Positions 25,998 to 34,194 of a DNA stretch of 40,667 bases are shown piece after piece (the first letter of the stretch is position 1; every line of letters begins with the position of its first letter). The notes beneath the pieces are model-generated. The model was not told where the DNA came from. It ran no database searches and was given only the letters and a program-made list of their open reading frames with translations. The translations under genes and the position numbers were made by a program. The DNA comes from Calothrix sp. C42_A2020_038 (lineage in GTDB: Bacteria; Cyanobacteriota; Cyanobacteriia; Cyanobacteriales; Nostocaceae). The stretch is from positions 1 to 40,667 of the forward strand of contig JACYLQ010000020.1 in NCBI GenBank assembly GCA_015272395.1, read 5' to 3'.

Positions 25998-27065
25998 ATG
26001 ACGAAGCTGCGTGTAGGGTTATTATTTGGTGGCCGTTCAGGTGAACATGAAGTGTCGATAAGATCAGCACGCGCGATTTTCGGCGCCTTGAGTGTTGAAG
26101 AAAATGCCAATAAATATGAAGTATTACCCTTTTATATTCAAAAAGATGGTTTTTGGCAACCACCTGTAACAGCACAACAAGTTTTAACCAGTGGTGAAGC
26201 GTTACAAAACCTGGCTTCGTCTCCAAATCTATGGCAATTACCAGCAGAAGCAGCTTCGATTGATGTTTGGTTCCCAATTCTGCACGGTCCGAATGGGGAA
26301 GATGGCACAATTCAAGGATTGTTGACGTTGATGCAAGTGCCCTATGTTGGTTCAGGTGTTTTAGGTTCCGCAGCTGGTATGGATAAAATCGCTATGAAGC
26401 AAGCTTTCGCACAAGCTGGTTTACCTCAAGTTAAGTATATTGTGGTTACACGTGCGCAAGTTTATTCAAATCCTTGTGTCTTTCCCAAACTTTGCGATGA
26501 AATTGAAACGATTTTAGGATACCCCTGCTTTGTCAAACCTGCTAATTTAGGCTCCTCCGTTGGTATTGCCAAAGTTCGTAACCGTCAAGAACTGGAAGTT
26601 GCTCTCGACAATGCTGCCAGTTATGACCGTCGAATCATTGTTGAACAAGGAGTAGTTGCAAGAGAAGTTGAATGTGCTGTACTAGGTAATGATAATCCAA
26701 AAGCTTCCGTAGTCGGTGAAATTACTTATAACAGTGACTTTTATGATTACGAAACTAAATATACTGAAGGCTTGGCAAAAATACTGATACCAGCCCCATT
26801 ACCAGAAAGTGTTGTACCGCAAATTCAGGAAATGGCATTGCAAGCTTTTGCGGCAGTCGATGCAGCGGGGTTGTCCCGTGTAGATTTCTTTTATGTCGAA
26901 TCAACAGGCGAAATACTGATTAATGAAATTAATACATTACCTGGCTTTACAGCTACAAGTATGTACCCTCAAATGTGGTCTTACACAGGTGTACCTTTCC
27001 CCAGTTTAGTTGACCAATTGATACAGTTTGCACTCGAACGACATTCTCCAGAAAAATCATTATAG
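25998..27065 (+). CDS. ddl: D-alanine--D-alanine ligase
   Basis: 355 aa from ATG 25998, which has GGAGG five bases upstream; the longer frame from GTG 25935 has no such site. Ddl joins two D-alanines using ATP for peptidoglycan precursor synthesis in the cytoplasm. Visible signatures are [15 protein letters not shown] at the start, [14 protein letters not shown], the ATP-grasp region [20 protein letters not shown] and the metal/ligand loop [20 protein letters not shown]. The length is normal. It is followed by a membrane protein gene on the same strand. Confidence 0.97.
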   Translation: MTKLRVGLLFGGRSGEHEVSIRSARAIFGALSVEENANKYEVLPFYIQKDGFWQPPVTAQQVLTSGEALQNLASSPNLWQLPAEAASIDVWFPILHGPNGEDGTIQGLLTLMQVPYVGSGVLGSAAGMDKIAMKQAFAQAGLPQVKYIVVTRAQVYSNPCVFPKLCDEIETILGYPCFVKPANLGSSVGIAKVRNRQELEVALDNAASYDRRIIVEQGVVAREVECAVLGNDNPKASVVGEITYNSDFYDYETKYTEGLAKILIPAPLPESVVPQIQEMALQAFAAVDAAGLSRVDFFYVESTGEILINEINTLPGFTATSMYPQMWSYTGVPFPSLVDQLIQFALERHSPEKSL

Positions 27066-27252
27066 TACTTTTTTTTATAAGTAGTTTAATGAGTTAAGTT
27101 TTAAAAAATACTTAAATTTGATAAAAGTCGTGGTTTTTCGTAGCTTAAAGAACAAAAAAATGCTACCAATAGCCACGATTTTGCTACGGATACTGATGGA
27201 GTACTCCAGATGTACAATTACCCAAATAGAGGGGTATAAGTATGCAAAAATC

Positions 27253-27912
27253 ATGGAAAATAATCAAAGGGTACAGCGATTGCCTGAAATAGGCACTCCA
27301 GCACCCGAAAGTAAAATAGTCAAATCTAAGCGTAATAAAGCGTTGGGATTATTCCTACGCCTTATTGCCCATTATCCTTGGCTTTTGGTGGTAGCTTTGT
27401 TAGGTTTATTCGCTGGTAGTGCCGTGCTAGCAGTGTATAGTTTGGGGAACGCTGGACGCATAGAACAATCGCAGTCTTCTAGTATTACCGAACAACCAGA
27501 AATAGAAATTATTGAGCCAATCGTTAGCTCACCCATTGAAAAGACTAATCCATTTCCTTTATGGATAGCTATTGCAATTGTTTTAAGTTGCGCGGGTGGA
27601 TGCTTAGTTATTTTCCGTTGGCTTAATAGCTCGACAAGTCCTCAAAAAAATCAAAAGCGGGTAAACCGCTACGAAGAACGTCTACTAGCCCAACGGCGCC
27701 AACATCAAACTGAACCGCGCGCACCCAGAAAAACTCCGGTTTTTGTACCACCTAAAAAAACTAAGCATATTCCTTCAACAAAACAAAAGCTAAAAGCAAC
27801 AGTTACAATCTTGCCATCGCAAAGTAATTCTTTAGGTATTCATCAAGAACCTCTTGCTGACTCATTAGATCTTCGCAAACAAAACCCCATATCTTTTGTT
27901 GTGCGTAAGTAA
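27253..27912 (+). CDS. Two-helix membrane protein, hypothetical
   Basis: 219 aa from ATG 27253. Two hydrophobic helices, WLLVVALLGLFAGSAVLAVYSL (about 45-67) and LWIAIAIVLSCAGGCLVIF (about 105-123), flank a polar loop, and the remainder is a basic, Pro- and Gln-rich cytoplasmic tail. A longer frame opens at TTG 27118. A good ribosome site (GAGGGG, about 27230) fits an ATG at 27242 that opens only a 16-codon frame, so the true start is uncertain. It lies 187 bases after ddl and may share its transcript. No family is recognised. Confidence 0.6.
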   Translation: MENNQRVQRLPEIGTPAPESKIVKSKRNKALGLFLRLIAHYPWLLVVALLGLFAGSAVLAVYSLGNAGRIEQSQSSSITEQPEIEIIEPIVSSPIEKTNPFPLWIAIAIVLSCAGGCLVIFRWLNSSTSPQKNQKRVNRYEERLLAQRRQHQTEPRAPRKTPVFVPPKKTKHIPSTKQKLKATVTILPSQSNSLGIHQEPLADSLDLRKQNPISFVVRK

Positions 27913-28007
27913 TAATGAAAATATTAGATAGCATCTTGATCTGTCTAAAATTTCTCAAAATAATTTCTCGCTATAAATTAAAAAGCTGAACATAATAGAA
28001 ACGCTCT

Positions 28008-28041
28008 AAAACCGGGTGATTGAAAAAACCCGGTTTTTGTT
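28008..28041 (+). terminator. Intrinsic terminator
   Basis: AAAACCGGGT (28008-28017) pairs with ACCCGGTTTT (28028-28037), and a T-rich run continues (TGTTTG). It closes the transcription unit of the membrane protein gene ending at 27912. Confidence 0.85.
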
Positions 28042-28100
28042 TGTCTGAATGAAAATATACAATTTTATATTTATTTCACAAAATAAAATAATCAAGAAAC

Positions 28101-28471
28101 TTGCCAGATTGGCAACTCTTGTTTTAGTTCATCAGTTATCTTGAACAAAGATAAACGACTTCAAGGGTGTTGTTATCAGGGTGTACTCAACTACCAAAAA
28201 TGCTTGCCAGATAACTCTGGCAACTAGTTAATTAGCTTCAATTAATAACCTCAACATGCATCTTCTACCTGATAACAAGTACCTTTACTTAAGTAATATT
28301 ATCTAATATTTAAGTTTGGTATTCGCCGCATCAGAAATAAGCGTATAAGCGTTGTTACCGATACATTAGCCCCCAAAGGTCAACGTTTATGCTAATTTCT
28401 GTTCGCTTCAGCGGTGAATGCTGGAGCGGGAGTGATAAGCGCTTGATATGCTTCCTCCCGCTCCTTTTTTT
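28101..28471 (+). ncRNA. Highly structured gene-free region ending in a terminator, candidate RNA
   Basis: There is no supported ORF here. In order: TTGCCA-GAT-TGGCAA (28101-28115); TTGTTATCAGG (28170-28180) pairs with CCTGATAACAA (28268-28278), enclosing TTGCCAGA-TAAC-TCTGGCAA (28204-28223); a long imperfect stem AGC-GT-ATAAGCGTTG (about 28339) with CAACGTTTATGCT (about 28381); then the GGAGCGGGAG/CTCCCGCTCC terminator with seven T's. A terminator that follows no coding gene, with several stems upstream, suggests a transcribed non-coding RNA. The strand is set by the terminator. No promoter could be fixed, and no known RNA class (tmRNA, RNase P, SRP, 6S) was recognised. Confidence 0.4.
28423..28471 (+). 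terminator. Strong intrinsic terminator without a coding gene before it
   Basis: GGAGCGGGAG (28423-28432) pairs perfectly with CTCCCGCTCC (28455-28464), followed by TTTTTTT. The nearest upstream coding gene already has its own terminator at 28008, so this one should end a separate transcript. Confidence 0.85.
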
Positions 28472-28717
28472 GTCAAAAATAACTAATAAAAGTGTAATTA
28501 GTGAAGTCAAAATCTCACAAAAATAACCATAAATATTTCTATTTGTTTGTTCTATAACACTACATAGGCAGAGTCTAACTGTTATACTGATACTTAATAA
28601 ACAAGCCTCAATATTACGGAAAAAATAGATTCTCGGTCTTTTAAAGAGGTCGGCAATCTTAAATTGCAAAGTATTTTACTGGACAGAGGCTATTCTGAAT
28701 TATTTTTAGCGAATGAT

Positions 28718-28769
28718 TATATGATTAGTTATAAGTTTGTATCAAACGCATAAAAAATCTAATCATATA
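28718..28769. repeat. Inverted repeat upstream of the coiled-coil gene
   Basis: TATATGATTAG (28718-28728) and CTAATCATATA (28759-28769) form an 11-bp pair that encloses GTTTG-TAT-CAAAC. It precedes the gene at 28836 and could be an operator or a 5' leader structure. Confidence 0.4.
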
Positions 28770-28835
28770 CCTTTAAATAGTTACACAATCAAAATTATAA
28801 AAACTAAAATAGTTATTAAATGCATGGAGCTATTT

Positions 28836-29270
28836 ATGTTTCAAGAAAAAAAACACAAAGAATTGGACGAAATAGTTGAGCGTGTTCTTTCAATTATTGA
28901 AAGCAAAAGTGAAAGTGAACAAACAGTACAGAATTTGACTCGCTTAGAAAAAGCTCATTTTGCGACATCACAACTGATTACTAGCTTGCAGGAAGAACAC
29001 CAGGCAGCTTCACAGCGTATGACCCATATTGAAGAAGTACATATTGCTGCATCACAAAGAATGGATAAAATAGAAGCAGCTATTGAGTCAAATGCAGCTT
29101 CTATTAAGGAGTTGAATATAGCGGTTGCTAATATATTCAATATTGTTAGTATTAGCCAACAAAATTTTGAGGTAATTCAGAAAAACTTTGAAGTTGTTGT
29201 AACTCAAATCAAAGGATTACAATCCGAGAATCGGAACATACTTGACCATTTATTTGGGATACAAGAGTAG
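28836..29270 (+). CDS. Coiled-coil protein, hypothetical
   Basis: 144 aa from ATG 28836, preceded by GGAG at a good distance; the frame is open further back to TTG 28737, and ATG 28824 is another option. Nearly the whole protein is predicted helix with heptad-like repeats. Two similar blocks are visible, LEKAHFATSQLITSL and IEEVHIAASQRMDKI, each with an H-x-A-x-S pattern, which suggests internal duplication. No membrane segment or catalytic motif was seen. It could be a trimeric or filament-forming scaffold. It is convergent with the alpha/beta hydrolase gene, with a long palindrome in between. Confidence 0.65.
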   Translation: MFQEKKHKELDEIVERVLSIIESKSESEQTVQNLTRLEKAHFATSQLITSLQEEHQAASQRMTHIEEVHIAASQRMDKIEAAIESNAASIKELNIAVANIFNIVSISQQNFEVIQKNFEVVVTQIKGLQSENRNILDHLFGIQE

Positions 29271-29364
29271 TTAATACATTTAATATTTCAATTCTTATGT
29301 CTTTGAATGTATTGAGAAGACATAATTTTTATTTTTATTGTTACAAAATTTATAATTAAACATA

Positions 29365-29392
29365 GTAGAGACGTTACATGTAACGTCTCTAC
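29365..29392. repeat. Perfect 28-bp palindrome between convergent genes
   Basis: The half-site is GTAGAGACGTTACA and the other half is its exact reverse complement, with no spacer. It lies midway in the 140-base gap between the genes ending at 29270 and 29411. Similar GTAGAGACGT palindromes are common dispersed elements in filamentous cyanobacteria. In this place it may act as a bidirectional terminator. Confidence 0.9.
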
Positions 29393-29410
29393 GAGATTAA
29401 ATTTTATTTT

Positions 29411-30346
29411 TTAGCAATAACCGCTATCTTGTAAAAATTTTACAGCTGTCTTATTTATAACAGAGGAGGCGCCAAAGGAGGCATCGTGGCAGCAGTTAGG
29501 AATAATATTTAAATAGGAGTTGGGAATACATTCTTGTAGTTTCTTACCATCCGTGACTGGGAACCAGGAATCTTGCTTACCCCACAAAATTAAGGTTGGG
29601 CATTTAATTTTGGGAAGATTATTTTGAGTACTAGTTAACAAGTTGGGTAGGTTCATCTGCGCGCGCTCAATTTCTTGAGCTGCAATTTTTAATTCTTCAG
29701 CAACCTTAGTTAGGGTACCAGGAAATTCAATATAAGGATAAGTTATCCAATAGATATCTTCTGGTGTCAACACCGAAGGGTCGTATAAAACACCACGTCG
29801 TTCAATTGCCATAATTTCCCGCACCAAAGGAGCAAATAGATAACTTAGACGTGAAATATCTATTGCTTGTATAAGCTCAAGTGGTGTTTGGGAAAGTAAA
29901 GACATTCCCCAATGTGGTAAACGTTTCGCAAAAATAGGTACATTAACTACTATTAATCGTGCAATTAAATCTGGGTACTTTTGCGAAGCTGCAAGTGCAA
30001 CTAAAGCTCCTAATGATTCTGCCACAATTACAGCAGGTTCATCGCACAGCGCGCGAATAATTCGAGCCAGTTCTGTAACTTGATGACCTTGTTGCTCACG
30101 ACGTGATAAAGGTTTTTCTGAGAAACCATAACCTTTAGCATCAAAACAAATGACTCGAAAAAACTTTGATAAAGGTTTAATGCTATTACGCCAGTTATAA
30201 CTCCAGCTGCCTATACCATGCAACAAAAATAACGGTTTCCCGCGACCAACCTCACCGTATGCGATTTTGACTGGATACCCATTCGCATCTGCAATTGTTA
30301 AGCTCTGCTTTCCTAAAGGAAAATTCGCACGCCACCAATCTTTCAT
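29411..30346 (-). CDS. Alpha/beta fold hydrolase
   Basis: 311 aa. Catalytic features of the fold are present: oxyanion strand LFLLHGIGSWSYNW, nucleophile elbow VAESLGALVALA with Ser, a late Asp in LILWGKQDSWFP and the His in CCHDASFGAS. No signal peptide is visible. The best resemblance is to general esterase/epoxide-hydrolase-like proteins; the substrate is not known. It is minus-strand and sits 114 bases downstream of the DUF4112 gene, possibly in the same unit. Confidence 0.9.
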   Translation of the reverse strand: MKDWWRANFPLGKQSLTIADANGYPVKIAYGEVGRGKPLFLLHGIGSWSYNWRNSIKPLSKFFRVICFDAKGYGFSEKPLSRREQQGHQVTELARIIRALCDEPAVIVAESLGALVALAASQKYPDLIARLIVVNVPIFAKRLPHWGMSLLSQTPLELIQAIDISRLSYLFAPLVREIMAIERRGVLYDPSVLTPEDIYWITYPYIEFPGTLTKVAEELKIAAQEIERAQMNLPNLLTSTQNNLPKIKCPTLILWGKQDSWFPVTDGKKLQECIPNSYLNIIPNCCHDASFGASSVINKTAVKFLQDSGYC

Positions 30347-30460
30347 TTTAGACTTAAGATTTTAGATTGAGATTGAGTGATTGTAATCCAAAAGTATAAG
30401 TTTGTGGAATCGAGCGAAAAGTTTATTTACCAACGAACACCAAAACTTACAAGTTATTTA

Positions 30461-30967
30461 TTAACCACCTGTAAAAAATGACATAATCATTCTAACTAAT
30501 ATAACGGGTATTGCCACTAACGCAATTGCGATTAGTAACAATATGATTAACACTATTGCAATAAACCACTTATCAGCTTCTTTTTTCTGGCTGGGAAATT
30601 TTAAATATTCTTCTAATAACTTAATATTATTGGTATTTGCTGTCCAAGCAAAGTCAAAAAAGTCTCCTATTATCGGAAAAGCTCCAACAATCGCATCCAC
30701 AGCTATATTAAAAACCATTTTTCCCAAAGTTGAACGAGGGGCGCCTAAACGCGCGGCTTCGAGGACAATATAACTAGACAGCAACACACCCAAAAAGTCT
30801 CCGGCCCCAGGTAACAGACCAATGATTGGGTCAACACCAATACCAACTTGTGTTCCTGGAATTACAATGGCTTTATCAAGTATACGTGCAAGTTGTCGTA
30901 ATCGCTTTAAAGTTGGTGCTTTGGCTTCAGGCTCAATCGTCGAATACCGAAGAGGCTGGTGAGACAT
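30461..30967 (-). CDS. DUF4112 domain-containing membrane protein
   Basis: 168 aa. The characteristic DUF4112 pattern appears: ARILDKAIVIPGTQVGIGVD, followed by PIIGLLPGAGDFLGVLLSSY, a Gly/Pro-rich membrane-associated block, and DAIVGAFPIIGDFFDFAW. A C-terminal hydrophobic helix (IAIVLIILLLIAIALVAIPVI) anchors it. The function of the family is unknown. The gene is divergent from the SRPBCC gene at 31111. Confidence 0.9.
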   Translation of the reverse strand: MSHQPLRYSTIEPEAKAPTLKRLRQLARILDKAIVIPGTQVGIGVDPIIGLLPGAGDFLGVLLSSYIVLEAARLGAPRSTLGKMVFNIAVDAIVGAFPIIGDFFDFAWTANTNNIKLLEEYLKFPSQKKEADKWFIAIVLIILLLIAIALVAIPVILVRMIMSFFTGG

Positions 30968-31110
30968 GGTTAAATATTCCTTTAGGAGATCAAGAACTAC
31001 CAGTTGAATATTCTACGACTATGACACTTTTTTTTAAACATTAATTTGTTTGTTTGTATTTATCTTTACTATTCACCCGAAAAAATGTAGTTTATCTTGG
31101 TGTTAACAAA

Positions 31111-31554
31111 ATGGTTTCTACTCAAGTTTTCGAGCAATCAGTTCAAATCAAAGCCCCAGCCACCACGGTTGAACGTTGTATTACTGACTTAAATTTGATG
31201 CATCGTTGGCTTAATCCGGCTTTACGTTGTTATCCCGTTGGCGATTGGAATACAGATATTGGTGGAAAAAGTCGCTTTGTGATCGAAGTGCCATTAATCA
31301 AGCCTACCCTAAACAGTACAGTCGTTGAACGAGAACCAGGACTGGTAGTTTGGGGTTTTGAAGGCTTTTTTAAAGGTCAAGACCGTTGGGAATGTCAACC
31401 AAACCAGAGTGGTACTTGTTTACTTAACCGCTTTGAATTTGAAATACCCAATCCTATTATCAGTTGGGGTTTCAAGACATTTGCTGAAAAATTTACTAAA
31501 GAAGATATGCAAGCGCAATTAAGGCGCTTAAAGCAAGTCGCAGAAAATATTTAA
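31111..31554 (+). CDS. SRPBCC family protein (START/Bet v1-like fold)
   Basis: 147 aa from ATG 31111; the frame also opens at TTG 31054 but without a clear ribosome site. The N-terminal strand FEQSVQIKAPATTVERCITD is typical of SRPBCC ligand-binding proteins, which form a hydrophobic cavity. WECQPNQSGTCLLNRFEFEIP and the C-terminal helix FAEKFTKEDMQAQLRRLKQV also fit. Such proteins bind lipids, polyketides or other hydrophobic molecules; the ligand here is unknown. It is probably a single gene. Confidence 0.88.
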   Translation: MVSTQVFEQSVQIKAPATTVERCITDLNLMHRWLNPALRCYPVGDWNTDIGGKSRFVIEVPLIKPTLNSTVVEREPGLVVWGFEGFFKGQDRWECQPNQSGTCLLNRFEFEIPNPIISWGFKTFAEKFTKEDMQAQLRRLKQVAENI

Positions 31555-31575
31555 GCTTCATTCGTGGCATGATGA

Positions 31576-31683
31576 GTTGCCGCTGAACCAACAGAACCTC
31601 ACTGCGAAGTTTTCTTTATTGGACTTAAACAAGAAGCAAGAGGAAAAGGTATAGGAAGCAACTTATTCAATGACTGGAATGTG
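31576..31683 (+). pseudogene. Fragment of a GNAT N-acetyltransferase
   Basis: In the gap between two genes, one frame reads VAAEPTEPHCEVFFIGLKQE and then ARGKGIGSNLFNDWN. The Q-x-x-R-G-K-G-I-G-S pattern is GNAT motif A, the acetyl-CoA pyrophosphate loop. There is a stop codon just upstream (31573) and no room for the rest of the domain, so only about 35 codons of a roughly 150-residue protein remain. It is a remnant of a deleted gene. Confidence 0.65.
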
Positions 31684-31714
31684 GCGCCAACCAATACCAA
31701 TAACATAATCAATA

Positions 31715-32161
31715 TTACGAATTTACTTTTGTTTCTGTGTTGAGTTTAACTACGGTACCTGACTTATTAGTGTGGTAAACCAATGCTTCTGAGTTGTCGC
31801 TAACCTGCACTTGCCAACCTGGTACTAAGGCTTGAGTGCAGAGAACTCCTGGTTCTGCTAAACCTAGACACCCATCACTCCATGTCCGCGCTTCTACAAA
31901 AGTAATTTTTAACTCATCAGATGATTTACCTGTACGCTTAGAAGCATCTTGCAAAACTGCACTCGCTACCTTTTCTGGTAACTCAGTTTTTTCACTGATA
32001 TTTTCACTGGCGCCTTGATTTTTTGATGCTGGTTGCTCTACAGTCGTTTGAGGTACTTCGGGTGCTGTAGTGCAAGCCGTAAGTATAGCGCTTACAATCA
32101 AAACAGCAAATAAATTAACTAATGTCAAGCAAATACTTTTTTTATTCAACAAGTCAAACAT
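31715..32161 (-). CDS. Lipoprotein, cyanobacterial conserved type
   Basis: 148 aa. An N-terminal signal peptide ends in a lipobox, SAILTAC, so the mature protein begins with a lipidated Cys (about residue 30). A polar, Gln/Glu-rich linker (about 31-65) is followed by a globular domain with ARTWSDGCLGLAEPGVLCTQ and VPGWQVQVS, a Cys pair probably forming a disulfide in the periplasm. This W-x-DGCLGL...C-x-Q...VPGW pattern recurs in cyanobacterial secreted proteins of unknown role. It is separated from the downstream GNAT remnant by about 30 bases. Confidence 0.75.
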   Translation of the reverse strand: MFDLLNKKSICLTLVNLFAVLIVSAILTACTTAPEVPQTTVEQPASKNQGASENISEKTELPEKVASAVLQDASKRTGKSSDELKITFVEARTWSDGCLGLAEPGVLCTQALVPGWQVQVSDNSEALVYHTNKSGTVVKLNTETKVNS

Positions 32162-32274
32162 TGTAAATTACCTGTTGCCATTGTTTTTAAGATTTTCCAC
32201 TACTTCAAGGATAGCATCGGCGAATTAAGTATCTTTTGTTGTAAGTCATTCAAACAATCTCTAACATCTAACGT

Positions 32275-33234
32275 CTAAAAAGATTTTCTTCGCCGACTAC
32301 AATATACTACTAAAGTCATAAATAATCCTGTCCCAACTAAATATTTTAATGGCTCTGGTACACTAGGGTTAGGAGAAAAGAAACCCTCAATAATACCAGC
32401 AATAACCAACAATGGTATAATTCCAAACACTAGTTGCGAAGCTAAAGTTCCATAATACTTGAGGGCATCCAGGCGCCGATATTTACCTGGAAATAAAATT
32501 GCGCGCGCGATTAAGAATCCTGCACCTCCAGCAAAAAAAATAGCAGGCAGTTCTAACGAGCCGTGAGGAAAGACAAATGCCCAAAATGGATAAGCGAGAT
32601 TACCTTGTCCAACAAGTGTTGCGACGGCGCCAATTAGTAAACCGTTGAGTAACATGATGTAAAAAGTGTAGGCGCCAGCAGTAATTCCACCTGCAACAGC
32701 AGTAAACGACACCATAATGTTGTTGACCATAATACCACTTGATGCTAAGGGTTCTATACCCAGAATCGAACCCATCCAAAGCTTACGCTCGTCCCTAACT
32801 GTTCTAATCAAGTGTTCAGGTACAATCAACGGCATAAAACTTGGGTCTTGCCAAGCATACCACCAAGCTACTAAGCATCCAAATATAAATAATCCTGTTG
32901 CAAAAGCGATGTATGGTAGAGTTTGCTGTACAACAGCGGGAAATCCCCATAGGTAAAAGTCTACTACCCCAAGCCATTCTTGCCGCCGCGAACCTTGATA
33001 AATCTGGCTATAAGCGCGCGTCGTCATCGATTGTAAACTTTGTATAAGAGTATTACTAACTTGTTGGGTACGAGCGCGGGCTAGATCAGCCGCAACAGTG
33101 CGATACAAGCTTGCCAATTCACGAATTTGTTCAGAAGGCAAAGATTTCAAGCCTTTGTGATCGATTTGTTTTAATAATGCGTCAAGACGCTGCCAGTTTG
33201 GTTCGCGTCGCGCTATCCAACGTTGAATATTCAT
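32275..33234 (-). CDS. Stage II sporulation protein M family membrane protein
   Basis: 319 aa. The first 100 residues are soluble and helical (RREPNWQRLDALLKQIDHKG, then a region with SLYRTVAADLARARTQ), a pattern specific to SpoIIM homologues in non-sporulating bacteria. The rest has about five to six membrane helices, with GSLELPAIFFAGGAGFLIAR as a conserved core. In Bacillus SpoIIM is part of the engulfment machinery with SpoIID/P; in cyanobacteria the family has no assigned role and is usually found with RDD and related membrane proteins. It diverges from the two membrane genes at 33310 and 34195. Confidence 0.92.
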   Translation of the reverse strand: MNIQRWIARREPNWQRLDALLKQIDHKGLKSLPSEQIRELASLYRTVAADLARARTQQVSNTLIQSLQSMTTRAYSQIYQGSRRQEWLGVVDFYLWGFPAVVQQTLPYIAFATGLFIFGCLVAWWYAWQDPSFMPLIVPEHLIRTVRDERKLWMGSILGIEPLASSGIMVNNIMVSFTAVAGGITAGAYTFYIMLLNGLLIGAVATLVGQGNLAYPFWAFVFPHGSLELPAIFFAGGAGFLIARAILFPGKYRRLDALKYYGTLASQLVFGIIPLLVIAGIIEGFFSPNPSVPEPLKYLVGTGLFMTLVVYCSRRRKSF

Positions 33235-33309
33235 TAATTTTAGGAATACTTAGTATACCTTAGCTTAAGATACGCTCAAAGCTGTAACTAAATTATCGTA
33301 CTGAATAAC

Positions 33310-34173
33310 ATGTCTTTTACCCCTTCTCCTCAACCGATTCAACCCTTAAGCATTGGTAATGTAGTCAGTGCTGGACTCAGGCTATATGGTTCGCATATTC
33401 GCTCATATTTAAAACTAGCATTTATTGCTTATGCTTGGATACTTATACCAATTTATGGTTGGGCAAAATGTGGCGCCACATTGGCTGTGATATCTCGTTT
33501 AGCCTACAGCGAGCTAGTTGAACAACCTGAAAGCGTCAGCGAAGCAAGTCGTGTAGTCAATACACGGTTGTGGCAGTTTTTTGTTATGGGTTTACTAATG
33601 CTTTTACTTGTCTTAGGCGTAACAATCGGGTTGATTATTGTCTCTTTTATTTTGGCACTGATTGCAGGATTAATTTTAAGCGGACTTTTTCCTAATGTTA
33701 CAGATAGCAGTATTCTCAATCCAGTTGTAGCTTTGCTAGTAGGTCTACTAGTACTTGTTTATTTTGTACTTATCTTTGCTGCAATTCTTTGGATACAAGC
33801 CCGTTTTATTGTAGTTGAAGTTCCATTAGCAATAGAAGACTATGTTGATGGTGCATCAACTATTGGAAGAAGTTGGGATTTAACAAAAGGTAGTGTATGG
33901 CGAATTGCTGCAATTGCTTTTATTGCCTATTTAATCACAATTCCGCTGCAATTACCTTTTAGTATATTAAGTTTTATTATCCAAATGTTCTTACAGCCTT
34001 TAGCACAAGAAAATACTAGCTTTCTTCTTTTACTAACCCTAGCAAATTTAGTTTTAACTTTAACTAGTGCAGCAATTGTAGTACCCTTTTGGCAAACGAT
34101 TAAAGCAGTTCTTTATTATGATTTGCGGAGTCGTCGTGAGGGATTTGGCTTGAAATTGCGCCACCGACCGTAA
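33310..34173 (+). CDS. Multi-pass membrane protein next to SpoIIM and RDD genes
   Basis: 287 aa, about five to six hydrophobic helices. The N-terminus (FTPSPQPIQPLSIGNVVSAG followed by LRLYGSHIRSYL) and the segment VVEVPLAIEDYVDGASTIGR are like the glycerophosphoryl-diester-phosphodiesterase membrane-domain/DUF975-type proteins. It starts 75 bases from the divergent SpoIIM gene and is followed after 21 bases by the RDD gene, so it forms one transcript with the latter. The products may form a shared membrane complex; this is inferred from position. Confidence 0.8.
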   Translation: MSFTPSPQPIQPLSIGNVVSAGLRLYGSHIRSYLKLAFIAYAWILIPIYGWAKCGATLAVISRLAYSELVEQPESVSEASRVVNTRLWQFFVMGLLMLLLVLGVTIGLIIVSFILALIAGLILSGLFPNVTDSSILNPVVALLVGLLVLVYFVLIFAAILWIQARFIVVEVPLAIEDYVDGASTIGRSWDLTKGSVWRIAAIAFIAYLITIPLQLPFSILSFIIQMFLQPLAQENTSFLLLLTLANLVLTLTSAAIVVPFWQTIKAVLYYDLRSRREGFGLKLRHRP

Positions 34174-34194
34174 TCTAATATACATAGAGGAAAT

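Noticed and set aside
28355-28669. 104-codon minus-strand open frame
   Set aside because: It runs through the strong plus-strand terminator and the predicted stems, lacks a ribosome site and has no recognisable motif.
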